Shown here: positions 8,886 to 17,513 of the stretch, piece by piece
Layout of the letters: each line of letters opens with the position of its first letter
How positions within the stretch are numbered: position 1 is the stretch's first letter
Assembly: GCA_963829235.1 (NCBI GenBank)
Contig: CAWHIF010000001.1
Coordinates: forward strand, 124,001 to 188,000
Source of the DNA: Bog-756 sp963829235
GTDB taxonomy: Bacteria > Actinomycetota > Acidimicrobiia > Acidimicrobiales > RAAP-2
Length of the DNA stretch: 64,000 nt
Direction of reading: 5' to 3'
Translations under genes and position numbers: made by a program
The notes under the pieces: generated by a model
The model's input: only the letters and a program-made list of their open reading frames with translations
Told to the model about the DNA's origin: nothing
Databases searched by the model: none

Positions 8886-9767
8886 ATGATGCCCGGTATT
8901 TACGTCGTTACTGACAGTTCATGTGATCTCACCGAAGATGACCTCGATCAACTCGAGATCGAGGTCGTTCCACTAAACGTCCGCTTCGGGGTCGAAGAAT
9001 TCACCGACGGTCTCGACCTAACCGTCACCGATTTCTACCGCCGAATGGGTCAGTCCCGCGAACTTCCACAGACATCCTGCCCATCGCCCGGCGCCTTTGA
9101 ACACGCATTCAAAAGAGCTAGCGCTGCCGGAGCCGATGCGGTCGTCTGTCTCAATCTTTCCGGCGACCTGTCGAACACGCTTCAGTCAGCTCGGACAGCT
9201 TCGAACGCCGTTTCGGACCAAATCCCCGTCCACGTCGTCGACAGCAGGTCCGTATCGAGTGGACTCGGCACCCTTGTTCTGGAGGCGGCCCAGACCGCTC
9301 GTAGTGCTGCAAGCGTGGAGGCCGTCGTAAATCGGGTCAGGTCACTCATTCCCAGGACTCATGTCTTCGCTGCCTTGAACACTCTGGAGAACCTGAGGAG
9401 AGGAGGCCGGATCGGTGGGGCGAAGGCCATGATTGGATCCTTGTTGTCCATCGAGCCTGTGATTGACATCAGCAGTGGTGTGGTCCAAGAGGCGGGCAAA
9501 CCTCGGACCCGGAAGAAGGCGATGCGCATGCTCTACGACCTCATGATCCAGGCGGGACCGATCAAACATCTTGCAGTGATGCACGGCGGTGCGCCCGACA
9601 TCGACGAGTTTCTCGACATCATTGCACCACGATTTCCCCGGGGGTCGTTTCGGCTGGGACAACTGGGCGCGATCGTCGGGGCTCACGGTGGTGCCGAGGT
9701 TATAGGGGTTAGTTGGATTGCCGCCGGCGCCAACAATGCAAGGCTGGACCGGACCGACTTCAAATAG
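8886..9767 (+). CDS. DegV family fatty-acid-binding protein
   Basis: The product is 293 residues from ATG 8886, which follows AGAGG at suitable spacing. Longer in-frame starts add unrelated sequence. Family motifs include the opening IYVVTDSSCDL, then TSCPSPGAFEHAF, CLNLSGDLSNTLQSAR, VHVVDSRSVSSGLG, and ALNTLENLRRGGRIGGAKAMIGSLLSIEP in the middle. DegV/FakB proteins bind a fatty acid and, in firmicutes, present it to the kinase FakA for acyl-phosphate formation. No FakA-like DAK-domain gene is visible in this window, so the partner must lie elsewhere or the protein acts as a lipid carrier. The location is cytoplasmic. Confidence 0.92.
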   Translation: MMPGIYVVTDSSCDLTEDDLDQLEIEVVPLNVRFGVEEFTDGLDLTVTDFYRRMGQSRELPQTSCPSPGAFEHAFKRASAAGADAVVCLNLSGDLSNTLQSARTASNAVSDQIPVHVVDSRSVSSGLGTLVLEAAQTARSAASVEAVVNRVRSLIPRTHVFAALNTLENLRRGGRIGGAKAMIGSLLSIEPVIDISSGVVQEAGKPRTRKKAMRMLYDLMIQAGPIKHLAVMHGGAPDIDEFLDIIAPRFPRGSFRLGQLGAIVGAHGGAEVIGVSWIAAGANNARLDRTDFK

Positions 9768-9870
9768 ACCTCGCAGCGAACCCCGATCTGTGCCTGGCGG
9801 ATCGGCGCCGCACAGTCCAAGGGGGAAGGCTAGATTCTCATGACGTAGCTAGCTCTGAGGAGGGCGGAAA

Positions 9871-10263
9871 ATGCTTGCGTATACCTATCCCTTGGCCGAC
9901 TTGTTCGGCACGATGCTTGGTTTCTTCATTTTCTTCATCTGGTTCTGGTTGCTGATCGTCATCTTCGGCGACATCTTCCGGAGTCGGGATATGGGCGGCG
10001 GTGCCAAGGCGCTGTGGATCATCTTCGTGATCGTCCTCCCATTCCTCGGCATCTTCGTCTATCTGATTGCTCGTGGTGGCAAGATGCACGAGCGGGCCGA
10101 AGCCGCCGCCCAGCAGCAACAGAAGGCCTTCGACACCTACGTAAGAGAGACCGCCGGAGGGAGCAGCAACGTCGACCAACTGGCCAAGCTCGCCGACCTC
10201 AAGGAGCAGGGCGCGATCACGGACGCTGAGTTCGAGGCCCAGAAAGCAAAGCTGCTTGGCTGA
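9871..10263 (+). CDS. PLDc_N-SHOCT membrane protein
   Basis: The product is 130 residues behind a GAGGAGGG site. Two transmembrane helices span about residues 13-36 and 47-68, with a DIFRSRDMGGGAKALW loop. This matches the phospholipase D nuclease N-terminal (PLDc_N) helical pair common in small actinobacterial membrane proteins. A Gln/Ala-rich linker leads to a C-terminal SHOCT domain (VDQLAKLADLKEQGAITDAEFEAQKAKLL). SHOCT domains are short oligomerisation modules. The protein may act as a membrane-anchored scaffold, but its partner is unknown. A second SHOCT protein lies at 10905. Confidence 0.88.
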   Translation: MLAYTYPLADLFGTMLGFFIFFIWFWLLIVIFGDIFRSRDMGGGAKALWIIFVIVLPFLGIFVYLIARGGKMHERAEAAAQQQQKAFDTYVRETAGGSSNVDQLAKLADLKEQGAITDAEFEAQKAKLLG

Positions 10264-10331
10264 GAGCTCCGAAGGCAGATGGCCGGCAATCCCCTGCGCA
10301 TTGCGCTGACTTGAGCTGTGTACGTCGCCGG

Positions 10332-10601
10332 TCAATCGTCGGCGTTGCTGAGTTGCCCTTGGTCAATGGTCTTGACGTTGCTTCCATGGAGCATCGAGTT
10401 CCAAGCAACGGAGGGAGCGCCTTTCCATCCTTTGTCCTTGACCGCTTGGGCAAACTCGCTGCCGGCGAGTCCCAACCCGCTGATGCCGAGGAGTATCTCC
10501 AAAGTCCATGCGACAGTAAGCGATGGACCCGACAAACCAAGGATTAAGCCATAGGGCACCCAGGACAAGATCCACAGCACGATTCCCAACCGGATCTTCA
10601 C
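10332..10601 (-). CDS. Small membrane protein, transporter-subunit-like
   Basis: A GTG at 10601 follows GGAAGGA with 7-base spacing and places a hydrophobic segment immediately after VKIR. The product is 89 residues with two transmembrane helices (IVLWILSWVPYGLILGL and LTVAWTLEILLGISGLGLAGS) and an amphipathic tail (FAQAVKDKGWKGAP). A longer frame reaches 10730, but its upstream part has no natural character. The VLWILSWVPYGLI phrase is common in short actinobacterial membrane proteins of unknown function. It is convergent with the PLDc_N-SHOCT gene. Confidence 0.6.
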   Translation of the reverse strand: MKIRLGIVLWILSWVPYGLILGLSGPSLTVAWTLEILLGISGLGLAGSEFAQAVKDKGWKGAPSVAWNSMLHGSNVKTIDQGQLSNADD

Positions 10602-10904
10602 GCTGCAATCCTTCCAGGTCTGCCTGTCATCTGAAGTCCAATCCTCGGCATTCCACGGCGTCTCGGACAATTCCGGAACCAGGCAGAAGCCGTTTCGGCC
10701 CCGAGGGCTGATCGGCGTGCACGGATCCACGACCTTCTAGGGCCTTGGTCCTTGTGCGGCGCCTCATGTCATCGGCCCCGCCTCGATCATCGGCTTGCAG
10801 AGGATTTGCATGACTGGACCCTTGGCGCTTGACGCATCCGATCCCTAGGGTCAGGATGCACGAAGGGGTCGATTCTGTCAGTCAAGCGACGGAAAGGAGC
10901 TCCC
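10602..10904. other. Intergenic region, no supported gene
   Basis: This is the divergent spacer between the small membrane protein and the second SHOCT gene. It has no good additional frame and no clear repeat or hairpin. Promoters for both neighbours are expected here. Confidence 0.4.
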
Positions 10905-11153
10905 ATGGGAATGAGGCGGCGGACACGGCGTCGGGGACTCATCGCTGGAGCGGTGGCAGGAGGGGCGATAGCTCATCACCGCAACAAACAACAATATGCC
11001 GATCAGGACCCTGCCGAGGGCAGCCAGGCCCAATATGCGCCGCAGCCGGCAGACCCGGCGGACGAGATCGAGCACCTTGCGCAGCTCCACACGTCGGGTG
11101 CGCTGACGGACGAAGAGTTCGCGTCTGCCAAAGCGAAGGTCCTCGGGTCCTGA
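10905..11153 (+). CDS. Small SHOCT domain protein
   Basis: The product is 82 residues from ATG 10905 with an AAAGGAG site 7 bases upstream. The N-terminus is highly basic (MGMRRRTRRR) and is followed by a short hydrophobic Gly/Ala stretch (LIAGAVAGGAIAHH) that may touch the membrane. A flexible Gln/Pro linker leads to the SHOCT domain (EIEHLAQLHTSGALTDEEFASAKAKVLG). It shares this C-terminal module with the protein at 9871, so the two could co-oligomerise. That interaction is an inference only. Confidence 0.85.
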   Translation: MGMRRRTRRRGLIAGAVAGGAIAHHRNKQQYADQDPAEGSQAQYAPQPADPADEIEHLAQLHTSGALTDEEFASAKAKVLGS

Positions 11154-11213
11154 GCTCAAACCGGATCGCAAGAAGTCCTGGGAAACATCGAGACGACAGA
11201 GACGGGGAATCCG

Positions 11214-11630
11214 ATGGGTGAATCTCGTAAAGACGTGCTCCTGAAGGCACTCGAAGCCGAAGTAGGGGGCGCAACAGTTGATCTGAGCGCCCTGTTCACC
11301 GAAGATGTCGTTGGATGGTCGCCGTATGCCTCGGTGTCTGGGCTCGCGGAACTCAGTGTGCTCGCCTCCCTCCGCGAGGTGGCGTTCTCCAACGTCGTCA
11401 TTTTCATCCGAGGACTCGATGAAGTGGGAAACAAGGCGTATGCCGAATGGCTGATAGAAGCCGATCACACCGGGCCTCTGATCCTCGGTGAGGGTGCCGA
11501 AGTGGAGGCAACGGGACGACGCGTCAAGTTGCCTGGTGCCACGGTGGCCGACTTCCGCGAAGGGAAGATCCGGTCTTATCGGACGTACTTCGACGACGTC
11601 TCGCTGATCGAGCAGATGGTCGACGTCTGA
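11214..11630 (+). CDS. SnoaL-like/NTF2-fold protein
   Basis: The product is 138 residues with the usual single-domain NTF2-like layout: an N-terminal helix (KDVLLKALEAEVGG), FTEDVVGWSP as the first strand-loop, and GKIRSYRTYFDDVSLIEQM as the closing strand. The closing phrase is typical of SnoaL-like polyketide-cyclase or ester-cyclase relatives. The pocket residues do not identify a substrate. It may form an operon with the GNAT gene 13 bases downstream. Confidence 0.78.
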   Translation: MGESRKDVLLKALEAEVGGATVDLSALFTEDVVGWSPYASVSGLAELSVLASLREVAFSNVVIFIRGLDEVGNKAYAEWLIEADHTGPLILGEGAEVEATGRRVKLPGATVADFREGKIRSYRTYFDDVSLIEQMVDV

Positions 11631-11643
11631 TACTCACTGCACG

Positions 11644-12186
11644 GTGGAGTTCCATGTCGAGGAGTGCCCAGATCCACAGGATGTCGATTTCCTAGAGAGA
11701 CAGATCCGCAGAGAGGCGTCCACTGTCGCGGGACTCGGTGAGGAAGTCGACTTGGCGATCTTCGTCCACGATGCGGCTGGGGCGGTCGTAGCCGGGATAA
11801 GCGGATGGACCTGGGGCGATTGTTGCGAACTGCAAAGCCTCTGGGTGGACCCAAGCTTCAGGCGTGGGGGCCTTGCTACCCGGCTCATCGCTGCGGCCGA
11901 AGCCGAGGCTGTGGCCCGCGGATGCCGCCAGACTGTCCACTTCACCTACGACTTTCAGGCTCGAGCTCTCTACGAACGGAGCGGCTACGAGCTCGTCGGT
12001 CGGGTCAAGGATTTTCCAACAGGGACAGACGCCCTCTGGTTCCGAAAGTGCTTGCAGTCCGGCGGCCGTGAGGCGCCGACCATCGAAGATCGTGACGTCG
12101 AAAGCGCTGCAGTCCCCGCCAGTAGGAATCCCGGCTTGACCACCACCACACACCCTCACGGGCCAGGCCCCGAATCTCATGGATGA
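11644..12186 (+). CDS. GNAT family N-acetyltransferase
   Basis: The product is up to 180 residues from GTG 11644. The acetyl-CoA fold is clear: a substrate-side strand VVAGISGWTWGDCCELQSLWVDPSFRRGGLATRLI carries motif A, with the R/Q-x-x-G-x-G/A pyrophosphate loop as RRGGLA near residues 78-83. Motif B is HFTYDFQARALYERSGYELVGR near 100-121. The last 45 residues are low-complexity and may be an unrelated extension. The acceptor substrate is unknown. The gene follows the NTF2-like gene closely and probably shares its mRNA. Confidence 0.88.
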   Translation: MEFHVEECPDPQDVDFLERQIRREASTVAGLGEEVDLAIFVHDAAGAVVAGISGWTWGDCCELQSLWVDPSFRRGGLATRLIAAAEAEAVARGCRQTVHFTYDFQARALYERSGYELVGRVKDFPTGTDALWFRKCLQSGGREAPTIEDRDVESAAVPASRNPGLTTTTHPHGPGPESHG

Positions 12187-12227
12187 GGCGGACCCGACGC
12201 CAGCAAACAGAACCGTGAGTCCAACAG

Positions 12228-13826
12228 TTATCCGAGGCCCGCCCCTTCGACACCTGCGCTGGGAGCGATGTCCGGGAGGCGAAGCATGCGAGACGAGTTG
12301 GCCAGACCGAGGAGTGAAGCAAGGGCGGGGACGAGCAAGGCCAGCTGTAGGGAACTGTTTCGAGCGCGGGTGTTGATGGCCAGGACCTCAGTCTGAACAG
12401 CCTTCGGCTCGTCGGTGATCTGCTGCTGTAGCTGGGCATTGCTCATGATCTCTGCGTCATGCTCGAGCTCGGTTGAGATCTGCTGTTGTTGCGCCGGCGG
12501 TATCGCGGGATTGGCCTCGGTCATGTGGGTGAAACTCAGTGCCAGGGCCCAGAGCAGGATGCCTCCGGCGATGGCCAGTCCGAAGGAGAGCCCGAATGAG
12601 CCCGCGGCGGAGTTCACGCCGGCGGCTTCGCTGACCCGGTCCTCGGCAATGGGAGCGAGAGTGAAGTTGTTGAGCTGCGACACGAGCATGCCCAGGCCAG
12701 AACCGGCGACCACGAGTGGAATCACCAGGTACCACCCGGAGTCGACCCTCGGCACCAAGGGGATGATGCCTGCCATTCCCACAGTGCTGAGAGCGAATCC
12801 GGTCATGACGATCTGGGCCGCACGCCAGTGGCCTGCCTTTCGGCCGGCGAGCATGGCCATCCCGAACATGGACAGCGACAAGGGCGCAAGGGAGAGGCCG
12901 GCTTGCATGGCGTTGTACTCGAGGGTCATCTGCAAGAAGAGCGGGAGGGCGATCATTGCGCCGCCGAGGGTGATCTGTTGGAGCATCTGCTGTGATATGC
13001 CGATGCGAAAGTTCACGTGTTTGAACAGATCGGGGTCCAACAGGGTCGGCTTCCCAAGCCGTTTACGATGCACCAGCCAGTAGGCGAACGCAGCGAGCGT
13101 CACCGCACCGATGGCGATGAGCAGGCCGACGTATTGGCCGCCCTCCTGCCAAACGAGGATGCCGAGGACCACGCCGCCCATACCGACGACTGACAGAAGC
13201 GCGCCGACGAAGTCAATGTGACGTGACCCGGTATAAGGGACATCTTTGACCAGGCGAATCTGGGACAGGACCACGACAATGATCAGAGCCTCGAGTCCGA
13301 AGCCGACCCGCCATGACAGGTAGGTCGTGAGGAATCCACCCAGCAGCGGACCGAGGGCAGCCGCGATCGCCGCGGAAGCACCGACGAGCGCGTAGGCCCG
13401 CTTCTGGGCACTCCCGGTGAAGTTGCCGTGGATGAGGGACTGCATCGCCGGCAGCAGGAGGGAGGCGCCGAGCCCGCCGATGATCGCCCAAAAGATGATG
13501 ATGGTGTTCAGGTTGTGGGCGAGCGTCATGGCTATGGCACCGACGGCATAGGCCAGAAGGCCGATCACATAAGCACGTCTCCGCCCTACGAGGTCGCCGA
13601 TTTTGGAATTGGTAAGGATGAAGGCCGCAGACACGAGCGCCTCGAGCGCGATTGCCGACTGGACACCGCTTGCTGTCGTGTGCAGGTCTTTGATCACGGC
13701 GGAGATCGAGACGTTCATCAGTGACGTATCGATCACCAGGACGAACATGGCCATGGCCAGCAGGAGAGCCAGTCGGGGGCTTCCCTCGCCCGGTTGGTCA
13801 GCAGGGACGCCAGCAGAGGTGGTCAT
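12228..13826 (-). CDS. DHA2-type (EmrB/QacA) MFS transporter
   Basis: The product is 532 residues, with a predicted 14-helix layout typical of drug:proton antiporters. Motif D1 appears as LVIDTSLMNVSISAVIKDL near residues 30-48. Motif A follows as NSKIGDLVGRRRAYVIG near 73-89. The antiporter motif C-like GASAAIAAALGPLLGGFLTTYLSWRVGF lies near 149-176. The C-terminal tail (QQQISTELEHDAEIMSNAQLQQQ) is a cytoplasmic or periplasmic extension before the last helix. It probably exports hydrophobic compounds. Substrate is not predictable. It sits 40 bases convergent to the GNAT gene, with no neighbouring regulator. Confidence 0.9.
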   Translation of the reverse strand: MTTSAGVPADQPGEGSPRLALLLAMAMFVLVIDTSLMNVSISAVIKDLHTTASGVQSAIALEALVSAAFILTNSKIGDLVGRRRAYVIGLLAYAVGAIAMTLAHNLNTIIIFWAIIGGLGASLLLPAMQSLIHGNFTGSAQKRAYALVGASAAIAAALGPLLGGFLTTYLSWRVGFGLEALIIVVVLSQIRLVKDVPYTGSRHIDFVGALLSVVGMGGVVLGILVWQEGGQYVGLLIAIGAVTLAAFAYWLVHRKRLGKPTLLDPDLFKHVNFRIGISQQMLQQITLGGAMIALPLFLQMTLEYNAMQAGLSLAPLSLSMFGMAMLAGRKAGHWRAAQIVMTGFALSTVGMAGIIPLVPRVDSGWYLVIPLVVAGSGLGMLVSQLNNFTLAPIAEDRVSEAAGVNSAAGSFGLSFGLAIAGGILLWALALSFTHMTEANPAIPPAQQQQISTELEHDAEIMSNAQLQQQITDEPKAVQTEVLAINTRARNSSLQLALLVPALASLLGLANSSRMLRLPDIAPSAGVEGAGLG

Positions 13827-13952
13827 GACGACTTCATCCGGTCAGCTGTCCACCGAAGGCTCTGCTTTGGCGCGCGGGGTTCGCCACCTTGCGCCTCGAC
13901 ACCCGTGCAGGGGCACACGTCGTGAGACGGTGGACGCACACGGCAGGCCCCC

Positions 13953-15683
13953 TCATGTTTCGGGATCCTGCACTTCGGCGGTAGCCATTTGCATCTCGAC
14001 GGCTCTGTAGACATTCCCGTGGATCCTGTCTTCACCTATGCGATCGAGAAAACCGTCGCGCCAGAGCAGCTCGTACACCTCAGGTTTCACACGGGCCAGC
14101 CTCAGTGTCACCTCGGCTTGTCTTGTCAGTTCGAGAATCTCACCCAGCTTGGCCGACCCCTGCGAGTCGATGAAATCGATGCCCTCGCAGTCCAGCACGA
14201 TGCACGAGATACCGGGTGTCGACAGCGCCACCTCACGGACCCCGTCCTCGAGGGCGTCCGCAGTAGCGAAGAAGAGGCCGCCATCAAGCCGAAGGACAAC
14301 AATCCCCGGGAACTGCTCATCGGCATGGTGCTCGTCCACCTCTCTGAATACCTGCGTGCCTGGTTCCCGACCCAACAGAGGCATGGTGGGACGGGTCGCC
14401 ACCGAGACGAGCCATAGCAGTGAGAGGCCTATCCCGATCATCACCCCGGTCAGGACACCGAATACCAGGGTCCCGGCGATGGCCGCCATCGCAATCCAGA
14501 AATCGACGCGCTGCACTCTCGCGAGCCGCCGCATCTCGGGCAAGTCCATCATTCCCATGACCACCGCTTCGATGATCAAGGCGGCCAGAACGGACTTGGG
14601 CAGGTTGGAGAACAGCGGTGCCAGTACGAGAAGGGTTAGTAGAACCATCACCCCAGACGTCAACGAAGCGAGGCCCGTGCGGGCGCCGGAATGGTCGTTC
14701 AGGGAACTGGCCGAGAGGCTCGTCGAGACCGGCATTCCCTGAAACAGGCCGGCTCCGACGTTCGACATCCCCTGAGCAACCGATTCTTGGTTGATATCGA
14801 TGCGATACCGGTGCTTGGCGGCAAAGGTTCTCGAGTCACCGGCAGTCTGCGAGAACCCGATGAGTACGAGCGCTACCGCAGCGAGAGCGATCGTGCTTGC
14901 GTGGTCTCCGACCTGCTGCCACTTGGGCAGAGCGACACTCGGTAGGCCCCTCGGTACCGTGCCCACCAGAGCGACCCCGTGGGAGCCGAGGTCGAAGATC
15001 CAGGATGCAAGGAGCCCGCCGACAACGAGCACGAGCGCACCGGGGACCTTCGGAGCCACGGCCCGCAGTCCAAAGACAACGACGAGTGAAATCCCACCGA
15101 CGAGCACCGTCGCCAGACTGGTTGCATCGAGGGAGTCGAACCATGAACGCAATTCCTGGATCGGATTCGAGCCACTGACGTCGGTCCCGGTCAGCTTCGG
15201 CAATTCGCCTATGACCACATCAATCGCCGCCCCGAAGAGGAACCCCGTGACAACTGCGCGAGAGAGGAACTGTGCGATCCACCCCATTCGAAACACCGCA
15301 AGGAGCAGGAAGAGAACCCCGGAGGCGAGAGTGAGGGTCGCCACGAAAGACGCCACGTCCTGAATCCCGGTGATCCTGGCCGCTACAACTGCGCTTGCGG
15401 CTACGGCTGCCAGTCCGGAACTTGGCCCCGTCGAGATCTGGCGACTCGTTCCGAACACGGCGTAGAGAATCGCGCCGGCGGCTGCAGCATAAAGGCCATT
15501 CTCGACCGGGATCCCAGCGATGGCGGCGTAACCGAGGTTCTTCGGAACGATCAGGGCGGCGACCGTAATGCCGGCAATCAGATCGCCCCTCAGCCAGCGA
15601 CGGTCATACGACCTCAGCCATCCGACCATGGGAATCAGGTGCCATCGGTCTCGCGGAGACGGCGTTTGTTCGGCTTGCGCCAT
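13953..15683 (-). CDS. SulP family anion transporter with STAS domain
   Basis: The product is 576 residues from ATG 15683. A start 42 bases further upstream is open but unusual. The membrane half begins with YDRRWLRGDLIAGITVAALIVPKNLGYAAIAGIPVENGLYAA, the SulP sulfate-transporter signature near residues 26-67. QGMSNVGAGLFQGMPVSTSLSASSLND is a second core motif. After about 12 helices, a cytoplasmic STAS domain spans roughly residues 440-560, with FFATADALEDGVREV and IVLDCEGIDFIDSQGSAKLGEI. SulP proteins move sulfate, bicarbonate or other anions, and STAS regulates them. A second, frame-broken SulP-STAS gene lies at 19975-21740. Confidence 0.93.
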   Translation of the reverse strand: MAQAEQTPSPRDRWHLIPMVGWLRSYDRRWLRGDLIAGITVAALIVPKNLGYAAIAGIPVENGLYAAAAGAILYAVFGTSRQISTGPSSGLAAVAASAVVAARITGIQDVASFVATLTLASGVLFLLLAVFRMGWIAQFLSRAVVTGFLFGAAIDVVIGELPKLTGTDVSGSNPIQELRSWFDSLDATSLATVLVGGISLVVVFGLRAVAPKVPGALVLVVGGLLASWIFDLGSHGVALVGTVPRGLPSVALPKWQQVGDHASTIALAAVALVLIGFSQTAGDSRTFAAKHRYRIDINQESVAQGMSNVGAGLFQGMPVSTSLSASSLNDHSGARTGLASLTSGVMVLLTLLVLAPLFSNLPKSVLAALIIEAVVMGMMDLPEMRRLARVQRVDFWIAMAAIAGTLVFGVLTGVMIGIGLSLLWLVSVATRPTMPLLGREPGTQVFREVDEHHADEQFPGIVVLRLDGGLFFATADALEDGVREVALSTPGISCIVLDCEGIDFIDSQGSAKLGEILELTRQAEVTLRLARVKPEVYELLWRDGFLDRIGEDRIHGNVYRAVEMQMATAEVQDPET

Positions 15684-15990
15684 CAGACCGTCACGGTCCT
15701 TTTCCCTTCTCGAGTCCTCGCCCATCGACTACGGGCGTCATCCCGTGCCCAGAGCAGTGCTGCTTCAGTCTGCATCGAATTCGAAGACTCGCGCCTGGGC
15801 CACCGATGTCAGCTCCTTGTGTTCTTTCAACGCCCTCGTCTTCCGGACTTGTGAAACTGGTCACTTGTCGATTCCAAGAAGACTCGGCGAAGAACCCTTG
15901 TCCATCCCAAAAAATGGGATCAGACTCCAGTTGGGGTTGCTGCAACTGTGCCGCGTCCATAGGGGCGCTGGCCGAGATGGGAGGCGAACG
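15684..15990. other. Intergenic region between SulP and a small membrane protein
   Basis: This is the divergent spacer of about 307 bases. A long plus-strand frame covers it and runs into the following gene, but the part before 15991 has no protein-like character and no start signal. Promoters of both neighbours are expected here. Confidence 0.45.
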
Positions 15991-16395
15991 GTGGATGATC
16001 GAGGCGAGGGCTGGGTCCTCTTTGCCGGAATAGTCCTGATTTGGGCCGGGATCATGAAGGTATTCGATGCAATATGGGCGTTCCGCTACCACGGCGTGCT
16101 GCCCTCGAACTTAGAGGCGGCGATCTTCGGCCACAGCCTCAAGACCTATGGATGGGTGGATCTGGTCGTGGCAGCGATCCTGATCATCTGTGGGTTCCTG
16201 GTGATAGGCGGCTCAGGCTTTGCCCGATGGGTCGGCATTGTCGCCGCCGTGATCGCAGGCATCAGCGCCATCTGGTGGATGCCCTACTACCCGATTTGGG
16301 CATTTGCCTACATCTTCATCGCCGCGCTCGTGATCTACGCACTGGCCGTCTACGGGGGTGATCGAGAGGTTCAGCGAGACTCCGCGTTGCGCTAA
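15991..16395 (+). CDS. Four-helix membrane protein (DUF7144-like)
   Basis: The start is set at GTG 15991, because GGGAGG lies 7 bases upstream and the family homology begins there. The product is 134 residues with four transmembrane helices: GWVLFAGIVLIWAGIMKVFDAIWAF, YGWVDLVVAAILIICGFLVI, WVGIVAAVIAGISAIWWMPYYP and IWAFAYIFIAALVIYALAVYG. The Trp/Tyr-rich loop WWMPYYPIWA is a hallmark of this actinobacterial membrane family, whose role is unknown. It lies 117 bases upstream of the DMT transporter on the same strand. Confidence 0.85.
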   Translation: MDDRGEGWVLFAGIVLIWAGIMKVFDAIWAFRYHGVLPSNLEAAIFGHSLKTYGWVDLVVAAILIICGFLVIGGSGFARWVGIVAAVIAGISAIWWMPYYPIWAFAYIFIAALVIYALAVYGGDREVQRDSALR

Positions 16396-16511
16396 AGGCT
16401 GTCGGTCGCAACAGTCGCAACAGCTTCGCGCTCCTTGGCCGAGACACTCATCCCAGGTTGGACCCTGGGTAAGAGATCGGAGCCAGGGATCATGAATCAG
16501 AGCAGAGGTTA

Positions 16512-17378
16512 ATGGCCGTTCTCCTGGCGCTTCTTGCTGCATCAGCTTTTGCAATGGGAAGTGTCCTTCAACAGAAAGGGGCGCTCGAGGCGCCGGCAGA
16601 GGGCGATGACCCTCGGTTCCTGGTTCAGATCCTGAAACGCCCGGTGTGGCTCGTCGGTGGCGGCCTCCAGGCAGCAGGATGGGTCCTGCAGGCTGCCGCG
16701 CTCGATCGTGGTTCCCTGGTCGTCGTTCAGTCGCTGACCGCCACCAGCCTTGTCATCGCCTTGCCGCTCGGTGCGCATTTCACCGGGCAGCAGATCAGCC
16801 GCCGAGTGGTCACCGGGGCCGTGGCCATCATTGTGGGGATCGTCCTCTTCCTTTCCGTCGGGTCGCCTCAAAAGGGCACGTCCTATCCAACTCCCGTCGC
16901 CTGGTTGGGTGCGGGAGTCCTGGGAACCGCCGTCGTTGTCGTCCTGGCCAGAATCGGACGTACTCGAAGTGGGGCGACGAAGGCGTTGATGTTCGGATCA
17001 GCTGCCGGAGTGGGCTTTGCGCTTCAGGCCACCGTCACCAAAGAGTTCATGACCATCGTGGGTGACGGTATCGGAGGCCTGCTATCCAGCTGGGAGATCT
17101 ATGCCCTCATCGCAACGGCCTTCGCAGGCTTCGTGCTGCAGCAGTCCGCTCTCAGGACCGGCCTTCTTGCTCCCGCTATGGCGTCCAGTAATGCGGTCAC
17201 CCTGTTCGCCAGCGTAATCTTCGGGATCACGGTGTTTGGAGAGAAACTGTCGAACGGGAGCAACAGACTGGCTCCGGCCTTTATCGGCCTGGCGGTCGCG
17301 CTTGCCGGTGTCGTGTTGTTGGCTGGGACCAAGCCACCTCAAGCATCCGAGCCACTTCCCTTTGGAACCCAGATCTAG
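16512..17378 (+). CDS. DMT superfamily (EamA-like) membrane protein
   Basis: The product is 288 residues with about nine hydrophobic segments and an AGAGG site before ATG 16512. It opens with LLALLAASAFAMGSVLQQKGA, typical of the NIPA/EamA-like DMT branch. Further phrases are VQSLTATSLVIALPLGAHFTGQQI, GFALQATVTKEFM and GFVLQQSALRTGLLAPAMASSNAVTLFASVIFGITVFGE, the last being the conserved second-repeat motif. Substrate is unknown. Relatives are assigned to metal or metabolite export without firm evidence. It may be co-transcribed with the upstream small membrane protein. Confidence 0.88.
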   Translation: MAVLLALLAASAFAMGSVLQQKGALEAPAEGDDPRFLVQILKRPVWLVGGGLQAAGWVLQAAALDRGSLVVVQSLTATSLVIALPLGAHFTGQQISRRVVTGAVAIIVGIVLFLSVGSPQKGTSYPTPVAWLGAGVLGTAVVVVLARIGRTRSGATKALMFGSAAGVGFALQATVTKEFMTIVGDGIGGLLSSWEIYALIATAFAGFVLQQSALRTGLLAPAMASSNAVTLFASVIFGITVFGEKLSNGSNRLAPAFIGLAVALAGVVLLAGTKPPQASEPLPFGTQI

Positions 17379-17513
17379 CGACCCGGTCCAATCACGGTCG
17401 ATTGACTTGTGTCGCCTCGTCCAGTGGAACAGTCGGTTGTCGCCCAAAATAGGGTTGAGTCGGGGAGTGCACACCGCGCCAATGAGATCGTAGGGCCGAA
17501 CGGAGGTGGGGCC

